Source: Endothia cerciana
Lineage: Eukaryota > Ascomycota > Sordariomycetes > Diaporthales > Cryphonectriaceae
Assembly (NCBI GenBank): GCA_026119935.1
Contig: JALRMH010000017.1
Span: 124,001 to 188,000 of the forward strand
Length of the DNA stretch: 64,000 nucleotides
Direction: 5' to 3'
Part shown: one piece after another, positions 22,909 through 33,671 of the stretch
Layout of the letters: each line of letters begins with the position of its first letter
Position numbering within the stretch: the stretch's first letter is position 1
Notes under the pieces: model-generated
The model's input: only the letters and a program-made list of their open reading frames with translations
Told to the model about the DNA's origin: nothing
The model's database searches: none
Made by a program: the position numbers and the translations under genes

Positions 22909-25164
22909 ATGGAGCCGCCTGCGAAACGCAGAAAGACTGGCGGGCCCCGGACTGATACGGAGGAGGACGATGAGCTGTTGCTCGGGCCAGACGAGCTTAA
23001 CCGGAGGAGGGACCCCAACGTCCAACTGCAGCAGGGGAGGGATCGGGCCGCCAACAGACTCAAGTCCAGGTTTGAGAGCATCTTCGCAAGGTATGAGAGG
23101 GACTACGAGGGCGTTGGCGATGTGGTTGATATCATCACCGGTGAGGTGGTGGAGGACAATGGGCACTTGAAGTCATTGGACATCACGGAAGTCGGCGGCG
23201 GCGAGGAAGATGAGGGCTCGTCAGAGGAGGATGAAGGTCCCTCTGAGCAGGAAAACAAGGCCACGAATAGACGACTGAGCCGTGAGGCCATGGTGATGCC
23301 GGGAGACCCATGGCAGGGCCCGGAATCAGGTCTGTCACAGATGGGAATGGGAGGGCCTCCACAACTGTCTTCGCTGTTTGGGAACGGAGCGCCATACACA
23401 ATGCTATCCCGGCCATTTCCTCCATTAGGCTTCGGCCTTCCTATGAACGCCGACCCGGCCTGGCAAGCCCCCGAGCTCCCACCATCTGCATTTCTCGGGG
23501 ACACCTACCCGCAGGACCAGGCCCCGAGAAAGGTTGTCAGAAAGTCCTTCCCGAGGCCACACGGTCGAGATGCGGATGACGAGGATGTCTTGCTGGGTAC
23601 TTCCGGCAATACACCCGAGAGCCAGGAGTCACCACTGATCAGGCCGAAGTTTCCCCCGGTCGACAGCAGCCCTAACAGCGACACCAGCCATAACGAACTG
23701 ATCAAAGAGGTAATAGAGAATATACCAGATACGCCTCCCTCAACCCGGAAGACGCGGACCGTCAAATCGCGAGGGAAGCCGTCTCCTTTAGGCAAGTACC
23801 ATGCGAAACCGGGGGAAGCTAGGCGTTCGGAGGATCTCAAAGGAGGAAGACGAGTCGGAGGCATTGAAAAGCCATCGACGACAGAGAAAGCGACTGGTGT
23901 TCAAATCGAGGCCGGGTCAGGCCTGGATGGCCATACATTGCAACAGAAGTCAACCGATCAGACACTCTGGGAAGATGGTGACCTGGGGTCGTTCTTGGAT
24001 GTCACGGCGATCGGTATCAATAAGCCAGCTGGACAACGGCTTTCTGTGGACATCAGGGTGACGAAGATGATTGAACAGGACCAGTCTAAGCCATTCGATC
24101 GCGGGGCTGTCAATAAGGTGGCCAAAAAGGTTGTCGGGGTCGGCGAAAGTCCAACTGCGGAGCCAGCAGCTCAGAGTACCGAGGCTATGAACGAAGATGC
24201 GGCCATAAGCCCGCACGACCAAGTCGGGTCGGCGAGGGGTGGTGTTCCACGAATAGGTCAATCAAGCAAGGCACCACAGGAAGAGTTTACGAGGAACGTC
24301 ATGGATCCGGACTTCATGTTCTCGGACGAAGAAACTCTGCTGCCCAGGAGGGCACGAAACGTGAGGCGGCAGGCAGGGCCAGCAGAACCTCCTGTAGCAG
24401 CAACACCGGCCGAGCCGCAAAGAGACTTGGCACCGCCTGCCCTTCAAGAGCCACCCCCGGCGGAGCAACAAATCGGGCGAATACCGCTACGGCCGGATAT
24501 CCGCGCGCCGCGACGTCGTCCCTCCCTCGGGCTCGGTGACCCGGCGCCACCCGCAGTGCACACAGTACCTGAGCGATCACGGCCAAAACCCGGCCACACG
24601 GAGGTTCCTCCGACAGCACAGCCCTCGACACCCCAAGCCAAGTCAAAGAGGACGACCAGCACCCCGGCCACAATGACAAGCCTCATCTCCCTCCTGTCCG
24701 ACGCCGAGGACGAGGAAGATGAGATCTCTTTCGACCTGTCCGACTTCACGCCCTCGGGCCACCACCGGATCCTGGTCCACCGACCCTTATTCCCCCGCCT
24801 CTCCACCTCCTTCCCCTCAGCCATAGCCAAGCAGAAGAAGAAGAACAACAAAATGAGGCGCGCCTCCCTCCCCCTCGGCCCACACTCGACCAAGTCTCAC
24901 AACTTCAGGACTCCGGCCAGGGATGCACCGGGCCCCGCCAGAGGCGGAACAGCGGGGGATAGCACGGGGAACAGGAAGAAGAAGCGCAAGACCCTGGCAC
25001 GGAGCGTCATCCGGGTGCAGGGGCACAATGGGGTCGAGAGTGGCGGCGCGGACAGGGCGGCGAGCCCGGTGGGGTCGGTGGTGCAGACGCCCGGCGGCAC
25101 GAAGAGGAGGTGTGGCGAGGATGGGTGGAGCTGTGAGAGGGACTTCTGCTTCGTTTGCATGTGA
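22909..25164 (+). CDS. scm3: Centromere protein Scm3 (CENP-A chaperone)
   Basis: Deposits the centromeric histone H3 variant CENP-A; the counterpart of animal HJURP. Single exon, 751 residues. The diagnostic part is near the N-terminus, about residues 30-85: RLKSRFESIFARYERDYEG, then VGDVVDIITGEVVEDNGHL, which is the Scm3 histone-binding core followed by its conserved acidic tail. The body is long, polar and probably disordered, with acidic runs and RRAR/RRRP basic patches. The extreme C-terminus is Cys-containing (CGEDGWSCERDFCFVC), an ending I associate with filamentous-fungal Scm3 and a possible metal-binding knuckle. The yeast protein is much shorter; long versions are usual in filamentous fungi. 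Confidence 0.85.
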   Translation: MEPPAKRRKTGGPRTDTEEDDELLLGPDELNRRRDPNVQLQQGRDRAANRLKSRFESIFARYERDYEGVGDVVDIITGEVVEDNGHLKSLDITEVGGGEEDEGSSEEDEGPSEQENKATNRRLSREAMVMPGDPWQGPESGLSQMGMGGPPQLSSLFGNGAPYTMLSRPFPPLGFGLPMNADPAWQAPELPPSAFLGDTYPQDQAPRKVVRKSFPRPHGRDADDEDVLLGTSGNTPESQESPLIRPKFPPVDSSPNSDTSHNELIKEVIENIPDTPPSTRKTRTVKSRGKPSPLGKYHAKPGEARRSEDLKGGRRVGGIEKPSTTEKATGVQIEAGSGLDGHTLQQKSTDQTLWEDGDLGSFLDVTAIGINKPAGQRLSVDIRVTKMIEQDQSKPFDRGAVNKVAKKVVGVGESPTAEPAAQSTEAMNEDAAISPHDQVGSARGGVPRIGQSSKAPQEEFTRNVMDPDFMFSDEETLLPRRARNVRRQAGPAEPPVAATPAEPQRDLAPPALQEPPPAEQQIGRIPLRPDIRAPRRRPSLGLGDPAPPAVHTVPERSRPKPGHTEVPPTAQPSTPQAKSKRTTSTPATMTSLISLLSDAEDEEDEISFDLSDFTPSGHHRILVHRPLFPRLSTSFPSAIAKQKKKNNKMRRASLPLGPHSTKSHNFRTPARDAPGPARGGTAGDSTGNRKKKRKTLARSVIRVQGHNGVESGGADRAASPVGSVVQTPGGTKRRCGEDGWSCERDFCFVCM

Positions 25165-25965
25165 GATATAGGGGCTTGTCTGGGATGGAAAACATGGGGC
25201 GTCTGACGGGATGAGCAATCGGGTTGGGTATGTCAGTGTTATTCGAGAAGTCATGGTCTGGGCTGCGGATGGTGTGGAGAGGGGCCGGACACGCTATAGA
25301 GCTTAGTATAAGGGTAGATCATCCACATTTAACCAAGTGCAAGAGCACCTTCAGGAAGAGTGATGGTCATAGAGCAGATGTACATCAGAAGCAGCATCTC
25401 CACCTTGCAGACGTTGACGGGCGAAGCCACAAATATTATACGGATGGGGAACCAGGGGAGGCAGACAGAGCAGGGCAACATCAGTGAGCCGTGTCATATT
25501 AGTTGTCATACAGCATGAGTCTGAGGAAAACACGTATTCGCACCCATGAGACCAATTATGCAAAGCTCCGCCCACTCCTGCCAGAAGACGCAAAGAAATC
25601 ACATCTTTTCTGCCTCTCGAGAAAACGCCAACACTGTCCAGAATTGAGCGTTCATGCTTGCTTATCCCCCACGCCCGACGGTTCATCTCTCCGTTGTTAG
25701 TCGACGGACGGGGCCGCTCTAGTACCCTCAGTGGCCTCTCGTCCCCCGCATCCGTTATGCTGCCTTCCAAGGTCTAATCCCTTCCCCATTTCCAGTCACC
25801 GCTGTCACAGCGAAGCTCGAGAAAAGGATCATGTCATGGATTGCTATCAGAAGAAAACGGTGTCCTCGGGTATCTTCAGAAGTCGCGAGCCCCTTGAATG
25901 GGACCCAAGAAAGCAGATCAAATGGCGAGTTGTACCATCAAGACTTGCATGCTTGCAACGACTGC
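25165..25965. other. Intergenic region between scm3 and cka1, no gene seen
   Basis: The two genes converge here. Frames on either strand are short and incoherent. The stretch presumably holds both 3' ends. Confidence 0.4.
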
Positions 25966-27422
25966 TTAGTTGACGACACCAGGCGCGCCATTCAGGTATG
26001 CCTGTAGGTTAGCCTCGTCGCGGATGGGGTTGAAGTAGGGATGAACCATAGCCTCCTTGGCGGTCAACCGCTCCTGTCACATTCGTCAGTACCGTATACA
26101 CAGTGAAATACGGCGGAGACATACCTGGTGGTCGTAGCGCAGCAGCTTGTCAAGGAAGTCGATAGCCTCATTGCTGACAAAGCGCTGGTTGTCGGCGTTG
26201 ACGAAGCTGTGCCAGGGCTTCTTTTGGAAGCGGCCGAGGATGTCGTCGTACTGAGCATCGAGTTCGATCTCATACTTGTCGAGATAGTCGAAGAGCTCGT
26301 CCGTGCCGAGGACTTTGGCGATCTTGACAAGCTGGTCCGAGTTGGAGTTGCCGTGGAAGAAGGGCTCCTTCCTGAAGATCATAGAGGCGAACATTGCGCC
26401 GAGGCTCCACATGTCGAGGCTGTAGTCGTACTCCTGGAAATCTACGAGCAACTCGGGGCCCTTGAAGTACCGGGACGCGACACGAACGTTGTACTCTGTT
26501 CCCGGGTGATAGAATTCGGCCAGACCCCAGTCAATCAGACGCAGCTAAGGAGAATCAGTAACGGCAAAGGGAGGGGCTAGTCGTGGAGAAGGTGGGGAGC
26601 ACCTCACCTTTCTGTTCTCATGATCGATCATAACATTATGAGGTTTCACATCTCGGTGCATGATGCCCTTGCTGTGACAGTAATCTAGCGCCTTCAAGAG
26701 CTCGGAAATGTAGAAGCGGACGTCGAAGTCGTTGAACTTGGGGTAGAGACTGCGGAAGTCGGTGTTGTTGACGTATTCGAAGATCAGCGATGGCGTCTTA
26801 CTCTGTAGGATCTCGCCATCAGAAACGGAGTTCTAGTCCGAGGTCTGGATGTTGCCCTTGCCCTTTTCCTCCTCGCCGTGGTCGTCGGGAGAATCGGGGC
26901 AGGGGAAAAAGCGGAGGCTACCAGAGGAGGTTGTAATCACCTGCGAGTCCCTGACCACGTCCAACAGTGCCACGATGTTCGGTCCTCCTGCCAGATTCTG
27001 AAGGATCTTGATCTCGCGCTTGATCTTCTTCTTCTTGACGGGCTTGAGCACCTTGACCACACACTTCTGGTAGTTGACGACATTGATTCCCTCGAACACT
27101 TCGGAGTACTTTCCGCGGCCTGTTTGTGCAAGTTCATGTCAGACGTCTGTTGTCGTCATCCCCTCGTAGGAACCCCAGGGGGGGGGGGGGTCACGAACCG
27201 ATCTTGCGAACCACCTCGTAGTTCTCCAGCATGCCCCAGCCTGTATCAAGAAGAGATGTTAGCTGACTTCGCAGGCAGCAAGGTAGGCTCTCGACAGCTC
27301 AAGACGATTGCCACAAGTTGCCGTGGCGGTCGGGATGGACGAGACTCACTGATGTTGACGCTATCATAGTCCCAGTATGCCCTGGGCATGTTCTGGTTGA
27401 CGTCCGCGTACACCCGCGCCAT
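25966..27422 (-). CDS. cka1: Casein kinase 2 catalytic (alpha) subunit
   Basis: Acidophilic Ser/Thr kinase of the CMGC group. Six exons join in frame: 27422-27350, 27240-27199, 27119-26941, 26802-26608, 26544-26125 and 26073-25966, giving 338 residues, the usual length. The start is MARVYADVNQNMPRAYWDYD. The glycine loop is IGRGKYSEVFEG. The basic cluster KPVKKKKIKREIKIL and DWG in place of the general DFG are diagnostic of CK2 alpha. The catalytic loop is HRDVKPHNVM and the activation segment runs to RYFKGPELL. The end is AYLNGAPGVVN. Intron 2 has an atypical donor (GTTCGT) followed at once by a C13 run in the sense strand. The intron after DSQ is about 138 nt and the others are short. Confidence 0.96.
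27178..27190. repeat. G13 tract inside cka1 intron 2
   Basis: Thirteen consecutive G on the plus strand, meaning C13 in the transcript sense, begin eight bases after the intron's donor. It is one of a series of G/C tracts of 12-15 bases in this window. Confidence 0.9.
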
Positions 27423-28482
27423 CTTTGCTGGCGATCCCTTAGGCGCGGAGGAGTCAAGCAGGCGCGCCTCTTGACCCTTGCGAAGATGATGAGAGAGGAG
27501 GGGCGGGGCTGAGAGTGGTCTCCTGTCCGGATGAACCGCTCTCGACGTGGGTTCGAGAGTTGAGCCTGCGACGCAGAATCAAGGTGGGATGTCGTTATCT
27601 TTAAGCGCTAGCGCCTGAAGCAGGGATGTATTATGTAAGCAGGCAAGATCCAGCCGGCCCCTGGACTTTGAGGGTTCGGGTTGCACCACCACCGAGGCAG
27701 CCCTGCGTTGCCAAAGGTCCGGAAAGTGAGACTCTCACACAAGAAACTTTGAGTTGCGGCGAGGAGGAGATGTCCCACCTTCGCTTGTTGTCTAAGACAC
27801 GAGTGAGCAAAGTCTGAAATGGTTGGGTTGGCCTGGACCTCGGAGACTCTTCACACCACTCAGCATATCACGGTCTCAACGGGCGCAGTCAAGGCCTCAA
27901 ATCGCAGCACCATTTGAGCCTTCCAGGGTAGCCTCGGAAACCCCAATTGGGTGGCCTTAGTTTGCTAGCGAATCGACAGGGATACTAGTCGGGTCCGGCC
28001 CGGGCTGGCCGGCGGACGTGCACACAAGCCCTGACATTTCGGTTGCGCGTCATGAGGATGTGATGCACTTAAACTCGTGTCTATCGTCAACGAGTTTTCA
28101 ACTGTCGACACCGCGGCATAAAGCAGCCCACTGCGACCCTGACGGTTCTGAATATACAGCCACTATGATGTTGGACGCCAAGAGGAACTAAAAGGGCTCC
28201 ACAACTCTATTTTACAATGTCCCAAGTCTCCGCGGGCGATGGCCAGTGCTTGAAGAGATTTACCGCGTCGGGTAAGGATGCTGAGAAGCTTCTTGGCCCG
28301 TACCTGTTAGCGCCACAATGGCGGCTGGCAAGCGCTTGTGGGGTGGATCCAGGCAGTTGTGGAGCAGGGTTAGGGTCATGACTGTCCTTGACCACTTGAA
28401 GAATTTTCTCCATTCCTCCTCTCGTCTGCTGTGTTCATCTGCACACAACCCGGTCGTACGTTAGCAAAAAGCGGCATTCGAC
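27423..28482. other. Shared upstream region of cka1 and rpa12
   Basis: About 1.06 kb between two divergent start codons. No convincing coding frame is present. Around 28345-28380 lies a 36-bp segment similar to one at about 30240-30275 (see findings). No named regulatory site is identified. Confidence 0.4.
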
Positions 28483-28940
28483 ATGGCCATCCAGTTCTGT
28501 GATGACTGTGGGGACGCCCTTCCTATCTCTGTCCAGAAGCTGGTTGCTTGCGGTTGCTGCGGAAAGGAAAACACAAGTATGTCTCTTCCGCCGAGACGGA
28601 CCCGAGTGTCAACTAAACCGGCTATGTAGACAGGATTCCGAAAGACGTCACCAATCAGAGGAGCAGTGACTTTCCGTCGCCTCTCCGCGCGAAGCTCACG
28701 CAAAATATCCAGCAAATCACGCCTGAGGATCGTTCAAACGGTCGAGCGACCATACAGAGGGAATGCCCAAAATGCCACGCGCCCGAAGTCACGTATGTTG
28801 AGGTCCAGCTGCGAAGTGCAGACGAGGGAAGCACTATCATTTATACCTGCTTCAAGTGCCGTGAGAAGTATGTCAGTCCTCTCTTGTCTCCACCGCGCCA
28901 GCTATTGACCCGCGAGCACAGGTTTCAGGACAATAATTAG
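28483..28940 (+). CDS. rpa12: DNA-directed RNA polymerase I subunit Rpa12
   Basis: Small zinc-ribbon subunit of RNA polymerase I, needed for transcript cleavage and termination in rDNA transcription in the nucleolus. Exons 28483-28576, 28630-28867 and 28922-28940 join in frame to 116 residues, close to the yeast length of 125. The N-terminal ribbon is FCDDCGDALP with CGCCGKEN. The C-terminal TFIIS-like ribbon is RECPKCHAPE followed by VQLRSADEGSTIIYTCFKC, where the SADEG segment carries the acidic pair conserved in this family. The last exon encodes only the final six residues and the stop (ending FQDNN). Introns of 53 and 54 nt are GT-AG, and the first contains CTAAAC. The short exons make this gene easy to miss. 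Confidence 0.9.
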
Positions 28941-31421
28941 ATGAAACGGTGGCCCGAACATAATTAGCGCGCATACAGAAACCTCTTGCACCAGCGATGG
29001 AAAGGATGCTACCTTGCCGAAGCCGACAGCCAGACTCGCATGCTTCTCGGGTTCGACCAGCAAAAGTGTAGCCTTCCCTTTGGAACACGACAGTACCTCC
29101 AGCAGCTGGCACGTTTACTTCAATGATGCTGGGATATTATTATGAAACTTCGGTAGTCTGCTTGCAGTCCCGACAGACCAGGTGTAAGTGGTGATCAAGA
29201 TCCCGATACACGTGGTCGGCACGAGACGACTCACTTTTCTTTACCAGCGGCAAGGATAGCCAAATTGAGGATTGTTGTTTTGACGGAAAGCGCCCAACTT
29301 TCTCCTTGCGTCAAGTAAATACACAAACGGAACGAGTACATCAAATACGTAGTAATCAAAGAATAAGACACTCTCCTTCCTTTATTCCGCCCGTCCTGTG
29401 GCCTAACAACGGTGATATGATAGGTGGATAGTTTTATATATCCCATAATTGAAGAAAGGATTCAAATCAAGTGTAACGATTATCTGAGTCAACAGCGGTC
29501 CAATCGAGAGCAAAGGACGATGAGCAGAGGCTCACACATGAAGCGCTTGTATGTCGAGAGATGAGAGCAGCTGAGGGGGGGGGGGGGGTTCAAGCAGAGT
29601 GGTATGAGCAAGGTGAAGAGAGTGATGGGAAAACTTGACGGGAACCAGGGGAGATGACCTTTGACTTATATACTATGCGAAGGACAATTCGACGCAGTTG
29701 ATTTCGTTGACCAGGCTATCTTGGAAGGCTGAGTTGTGTCAAAGTATAGCCTCGTACCCGCGGCTCTAGTAGGCCAGGTATACCTTGGAAACCTCTCCAT
29801 TTTCCGCGCGGTTACACATCGTTTCTTTCTATGGACATACATCATTCCTATCCGCTCCAATCACCTTGAACCCGAGTATGCGGCCTTGGACCGCTTGGTT
29901 GGTCCAAGCAATGATAAGCCAATCCACCCAATCTGCTGCTACTTCCCCACGAATCAGCCCAACAGCCCAGCCTAATTTTAGAAGGCTAGCAAGGCAAGCA
30001 CGAACTTGTCTGTTAGTTCATGCGCGGACCAACAGGTGCAGCTGTCGCCCATGTAACCCGGCTTCACCGGATATGAGCTTCTCTGGTAGTAAATTTGGAC
30101 GAGCTTCCGTCTCGACCGGGTGTTACCAGAAGCGAGCTGCCGAGGCCTTTTTGTGCCTCATGTGCCCGCAGAAAAGCAACGGCGGCCCGCGTTATTAGTG
30201 CCAATCGCGGGGCGGGATGGACAAGGCCCAGAATCACCAGTGGATCCAGGCGGTGTGGAGCAGGCTTAGGATCAGGGGTCTGCGGTGCGTTGGTGCGCAG
30301 GAGGGGGTGGATCGTTCCAGCTTCAGCAACTGTCTCGACGAAAGGTCCCTCTGTTTTCTGTTGAATCGAATCAATACATTCCAGTTCTCTGCATCAAATG
30401 CAAGACTTTGGGATATCCCTCGTAGCAAATTCGCATACCACAGCGATTCTAGCCCATCAGGAGAGAATTGCAACATTGGACCAAAAGGACAAGTATAGCT
30501 TGATGACTTGGTCGAAAGAGGTCCACTGCCTTGGCAGATTCACTCTATGGATTATTAATTTTTTTTTTGAGGGGGGGCTGGGGGTAGGGGGCCAGCTCAG
30601 CTGTTCAAGGATGTATCAGATTACATTTCCTAGCTTTGAGCAACAGATCAACCTCTCCAAAAGTCTCTCCCGAGCCTCGGCAGAAACTGCTTCCCGCTAT
30701 CATGTCCTGGTAGTCTCAGTTCGGGCGGGTGTGTTCAGACCAAATACACTACGTGAGACCAAGTGAGGTGCATGGTGCTCAGACTCAGCATGGTTTAATG
30801 GTCTCGCTGTATGCATTCTTCAGGCGAGAACCAATGGGGTGAGAGCCATCCATCACGGCCGCCCCCCCGTTTTCTTTCCCCAATATGGCATTTCGCACAG
30901 CCTGTGGTGAACAAGCTTCGAGGCTTTAACATGGTGTTACGAAGCCCGCTTTTCAGTAGAAGGCTAATATCCGCATTCCTCCCGTTTTCAGTCCTAGCCC
31001 TGCTACCGGGTAGCGAATCCTGCTACCGAAGCCGTGGTCCTGTTCCCGAGTATATCCCAGTCACCGAGACTCGTTGGTCGGCAGCCCCTGGTCAAATCTC
31101 GCGTGACTATAATGGTGGTCAGCTTGCATTGGTAGTAGATTCTGGGGGACGTAAGGTGGGCTAGAGCGGCCAGGATCTCAGAGAGAAGATTATTGCTCGA
31201 CATGATCCGTCACGAGTGGCCGGGCACAGCAGCCAGGCCGCATGCGCTCAGGCCTCCCCGTTGGATTTCCGACTAAGGATGACGATACGAAGGTTTTCAT
31301 CATGATGAAGGCGGAGGTCGTAAAGACAAAAGGAGGTACTCACAGCACGTAAAGCGCCGGGAACTTGGCAGGGGGCTCAACCGGGAATAATTAGGCAGTG
31401 TTCTTAACCGTGACGACAGCA
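28941..31421. other. 2.5 kb gene-free stretch with a G14 tract
   Basis: No gene can be supported. G14 lies at 29575-29588. The segment near 30240-30275 repeats, with a few differences, part of the region upstream of rpa12. Short frames at 30095-30364, 30398-30766 and 30811-31164 lack family resemblance, and the second is interrupted by a T-rich then G-rich run at 30558-30577. Confidence 0.4.
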
Positions 31422-32406
31422 TCACCCATCATCATCATACGTGATCCTCCGCCGTTGGGCTACATGCTCAGATGCTGACCTCGACTGGCTCATGTCGTCG
31501 TAGGCCAGCGCATCCAGTCCGGCCTCCACGACATCCCATGTCCTCTTGCGGCGTTCGGGGTCTGGCTCCCATCGCTTCTTGTTGCTGTTCCCACTGCCAC
31601 GCTTCTTCTTATTCTTCTTTTTCTTCTTGGTGGTGACTACCGCTTGTACAGCCTCATCATCATGTATCTCTCCATCCTCGCGGTTGTCGTTCTCGAGGTC
31701 CATAGGTATAGGGGACGAGGTGTTTCGCCTGGGCTGTGCTTGGCCTTTCTCTTGTGCTCTCTGCAGGGCCTGCAGCTCCGAGTGTCGGAACATGGCGATC
31801 TGTTCGTCTGTCAGGGTGCGCTTGGCCCCGTCCGGGTAGTAACCTAGACCATCAAAGTCCTCGTCCTCGAAGTATTCACCGTCGCTGTGGGGGATCTCAT
31901 CGTGTGGCGCTGTGCTAGGTGTGAGAAAGTCCTTGGCGAATGCCGCAAGCGCGGTTTCACCAAAGTGTGCCTCGTGGAATGAAGACAAGTCTGTCTGAGA
32001 AACGACATAGGGTCAATACTTGAGCGTGTCGGCTGCATATGTCAAATGGAAAGAGAGGTACACACCTCCGTGATCTGCGGGACACAAGCGGCCCCAGCAG
32101 AGCGCCCTTCTAATTGCGACATCGCGTGCGCGGCCGTTGGCTCTTGCGCGTATTCGCCGGTTGCGCCCGGCGGAATTCCTCGAGCGTGATTTGGTTCAGG
32201 AGCATCAAGAAGCGAAAATTGTCACCCAGCGTGGCCGTACCGTGAAGCACGCGATCCACCAACAAGCGGGCGGCTGGGTCGTTTCGCGTCTTGTGTGCGA
32301 GTGCCTGACGGACGGACTCTGGGAGGTTTGGGTTCGTCAGAAGCGGCGCGAGTGTCGGCGCGGCTGGCATAGAAACAGAAGCTGACGATGGCGCCGCCGC
32401 ATCCAT
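31422..32406 (-). CDS. Conserved fungal protein of DUF3807 type, function unknown (frame problem between exons)
   Basis: Exon 1 starts at ATG 32406: MDAAAPSSASVSMPAAP, then LLVDRVLHGTATLGDNFRFL and MLLNQITLEEFRRAQ. The last exon (up to about 31995) reads TDLSSFHEAHFGETALAAFA, DGLGYYPDGAKRTLTDEQIA and MFRHSELQALQRAQ, then a lysine-rich block TTKKKKKNKKKRG and the end RRRITYDDDG. The GYYPDG...LTDEQIAMFRHSE block is what I associate with the fungal DUF3807 family; it may act in the nucleus given the basic stretch, but that is inference. Between the two parts the first frame runs to a stop near 32117. A neighbouring frame continues open (TGEYAQEPTAAHAMSQLEG) to a good donor at about 32066. A one-base shift near 32165 would join everything. 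Confidence 0.6.
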
Positions 32407-32902
32407 GGCACATGAGGTTAGCGGGTTGTAGAGTCGAGGACGACAGAAAACGGATCCAGAGTTTTTGGGTGTAAGGTTAGAAGGGTTACAGGCAGGGATA
32501 AGCTCTAGAGCGCTGGCAGCTTAGTGTATGTACGTAATCGCACCTAGGGACAGTCGTGTCGGGAGTCTAGTTGATAATAAAGTCCAATATCGCAACCCTC
32601 TTATGGCATTGGGAATATTTACGGAAGTCCTGATAGGTAATTATCAGTGAACTGCATGAGATTCTCACGGAGATAGATTCTTACCTCCGAAAAAGTCCAA
32701 CAAATTTTAAGTATATACTTAGGCATATCTTCCCAGGGTCTCAAGTGACACCAAGGGACGGGAGGGGGGTCGCTCAGCATGCAAGCAATACTAATAATAT
32801 AAGACCCGCCATTGGGCCGGACAGTGGACTCCTGGATCTAAATTTCCATCGAATCCCATTTGAGCGTGTTCACCGCTACACCCTTCTTGATGGTGGCCCT
32901 AA
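32407..32902. other. Short AT-rich intergenic region, no gene seen
   Basis: Contains TA-rich words at 32570-32720 and no supportable frame. It lies upstream of the DUF3807-type gene and downstream of the next minus-strand gene, so it should hold the promoter of the former. Confidence 0.4.
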
Positions 32903-33671
32903 TCAAGTTTGCGCCTGGTTGAGCAAGAGCATGGCGCTCTGGAAGGCTTGTACGACCTGTTCGTCTGTGTTTCGGGAGTTCAGCCACATCCCGTGAGTAT
33001 GCCATAGTGGATCTCGGACTCACAGTTCTGCCGCTTGGAGCTTAGGTCGGTCTCCTTGAGCTTGACAAAGTGGGATCGGGTCTGCAGCCGTTTGGCTGCA
33101 CGTTCGTTGTCATGTGCAGAGGCAGTGGAAGCCCAGGTGTTAAAATACTGAGTGGTCGTGATTAGCAGCCACAGTTCTGGCTGGCGAAGGAAAAGGGGGG
33201 CGGAACCAGGTCTACCTTGACTAGAGCTTCGAACTCGGCCATCAAGCCGTCCTCATGTGCGTTGGCGTCGAGCAGCGCCTTGTCAAACCTCGCTTCAAGG
33301 TCAACCCAGTCGAACGGGGTCAAATTCCCTGGAGTACCCGGTGTGGATGGCCTCTCTGGGGCAAGATGGGGAGCGTGGGCGAGGCTGGCTGCATGGCTTC
33401 GTCCATTCGTCTGGTCGTCGGGGCGGCGGCCGCGCGGCGGCTCAGGAGGAGTCTTGCTGTGGAGGGGACGCGGTAGTCTGCTTTGGCGGTCCGGCCTCAT
33501 CTCGGACTCCTGATTGTCATCCTCTACAGGCTCAGCTCGGTCCCGTTGGTCCTGTTGTTGAGGTCGAGCGCTTGTTGGTCCGTGCTTTGAGGGATCGCAG
33601 GCTCGCTGCAAGAGGGTCTCCGGGGACTCTGGTGGCGGTAGGGGTGGCGTCGTAGACCTGTTTTCGTCCAT
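32903..33671 (-). CDS. Short conserved-looking protein, function unknown
   Basis: Three exons join in frame: 33671-33216, 33147-33024 and 32964-32903, giving 213 residues. ATG 33671 is the first ATG of its frame; the frame stays open further upstream without an ATG, so a start farther upstream through another exon is possible. The N-terminal 100 residues are Pro/Arg/Gln-rich and probably disordered. The C-terminal 110 residues look folded and helical: NLTPFDWVDLEARFDKALLD, then LMAEFEALVKYFNTWASTAS, AHDNERAAKRLQTRSHFVKL and VVQAFQSAMLLLNQAQ. Both introns have clean GT-AG ends and preserve this helical pattern, which is strong evidence of a real gene. I do not recognise a named family. It diverges from atg14. 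Confidence 0.7.
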
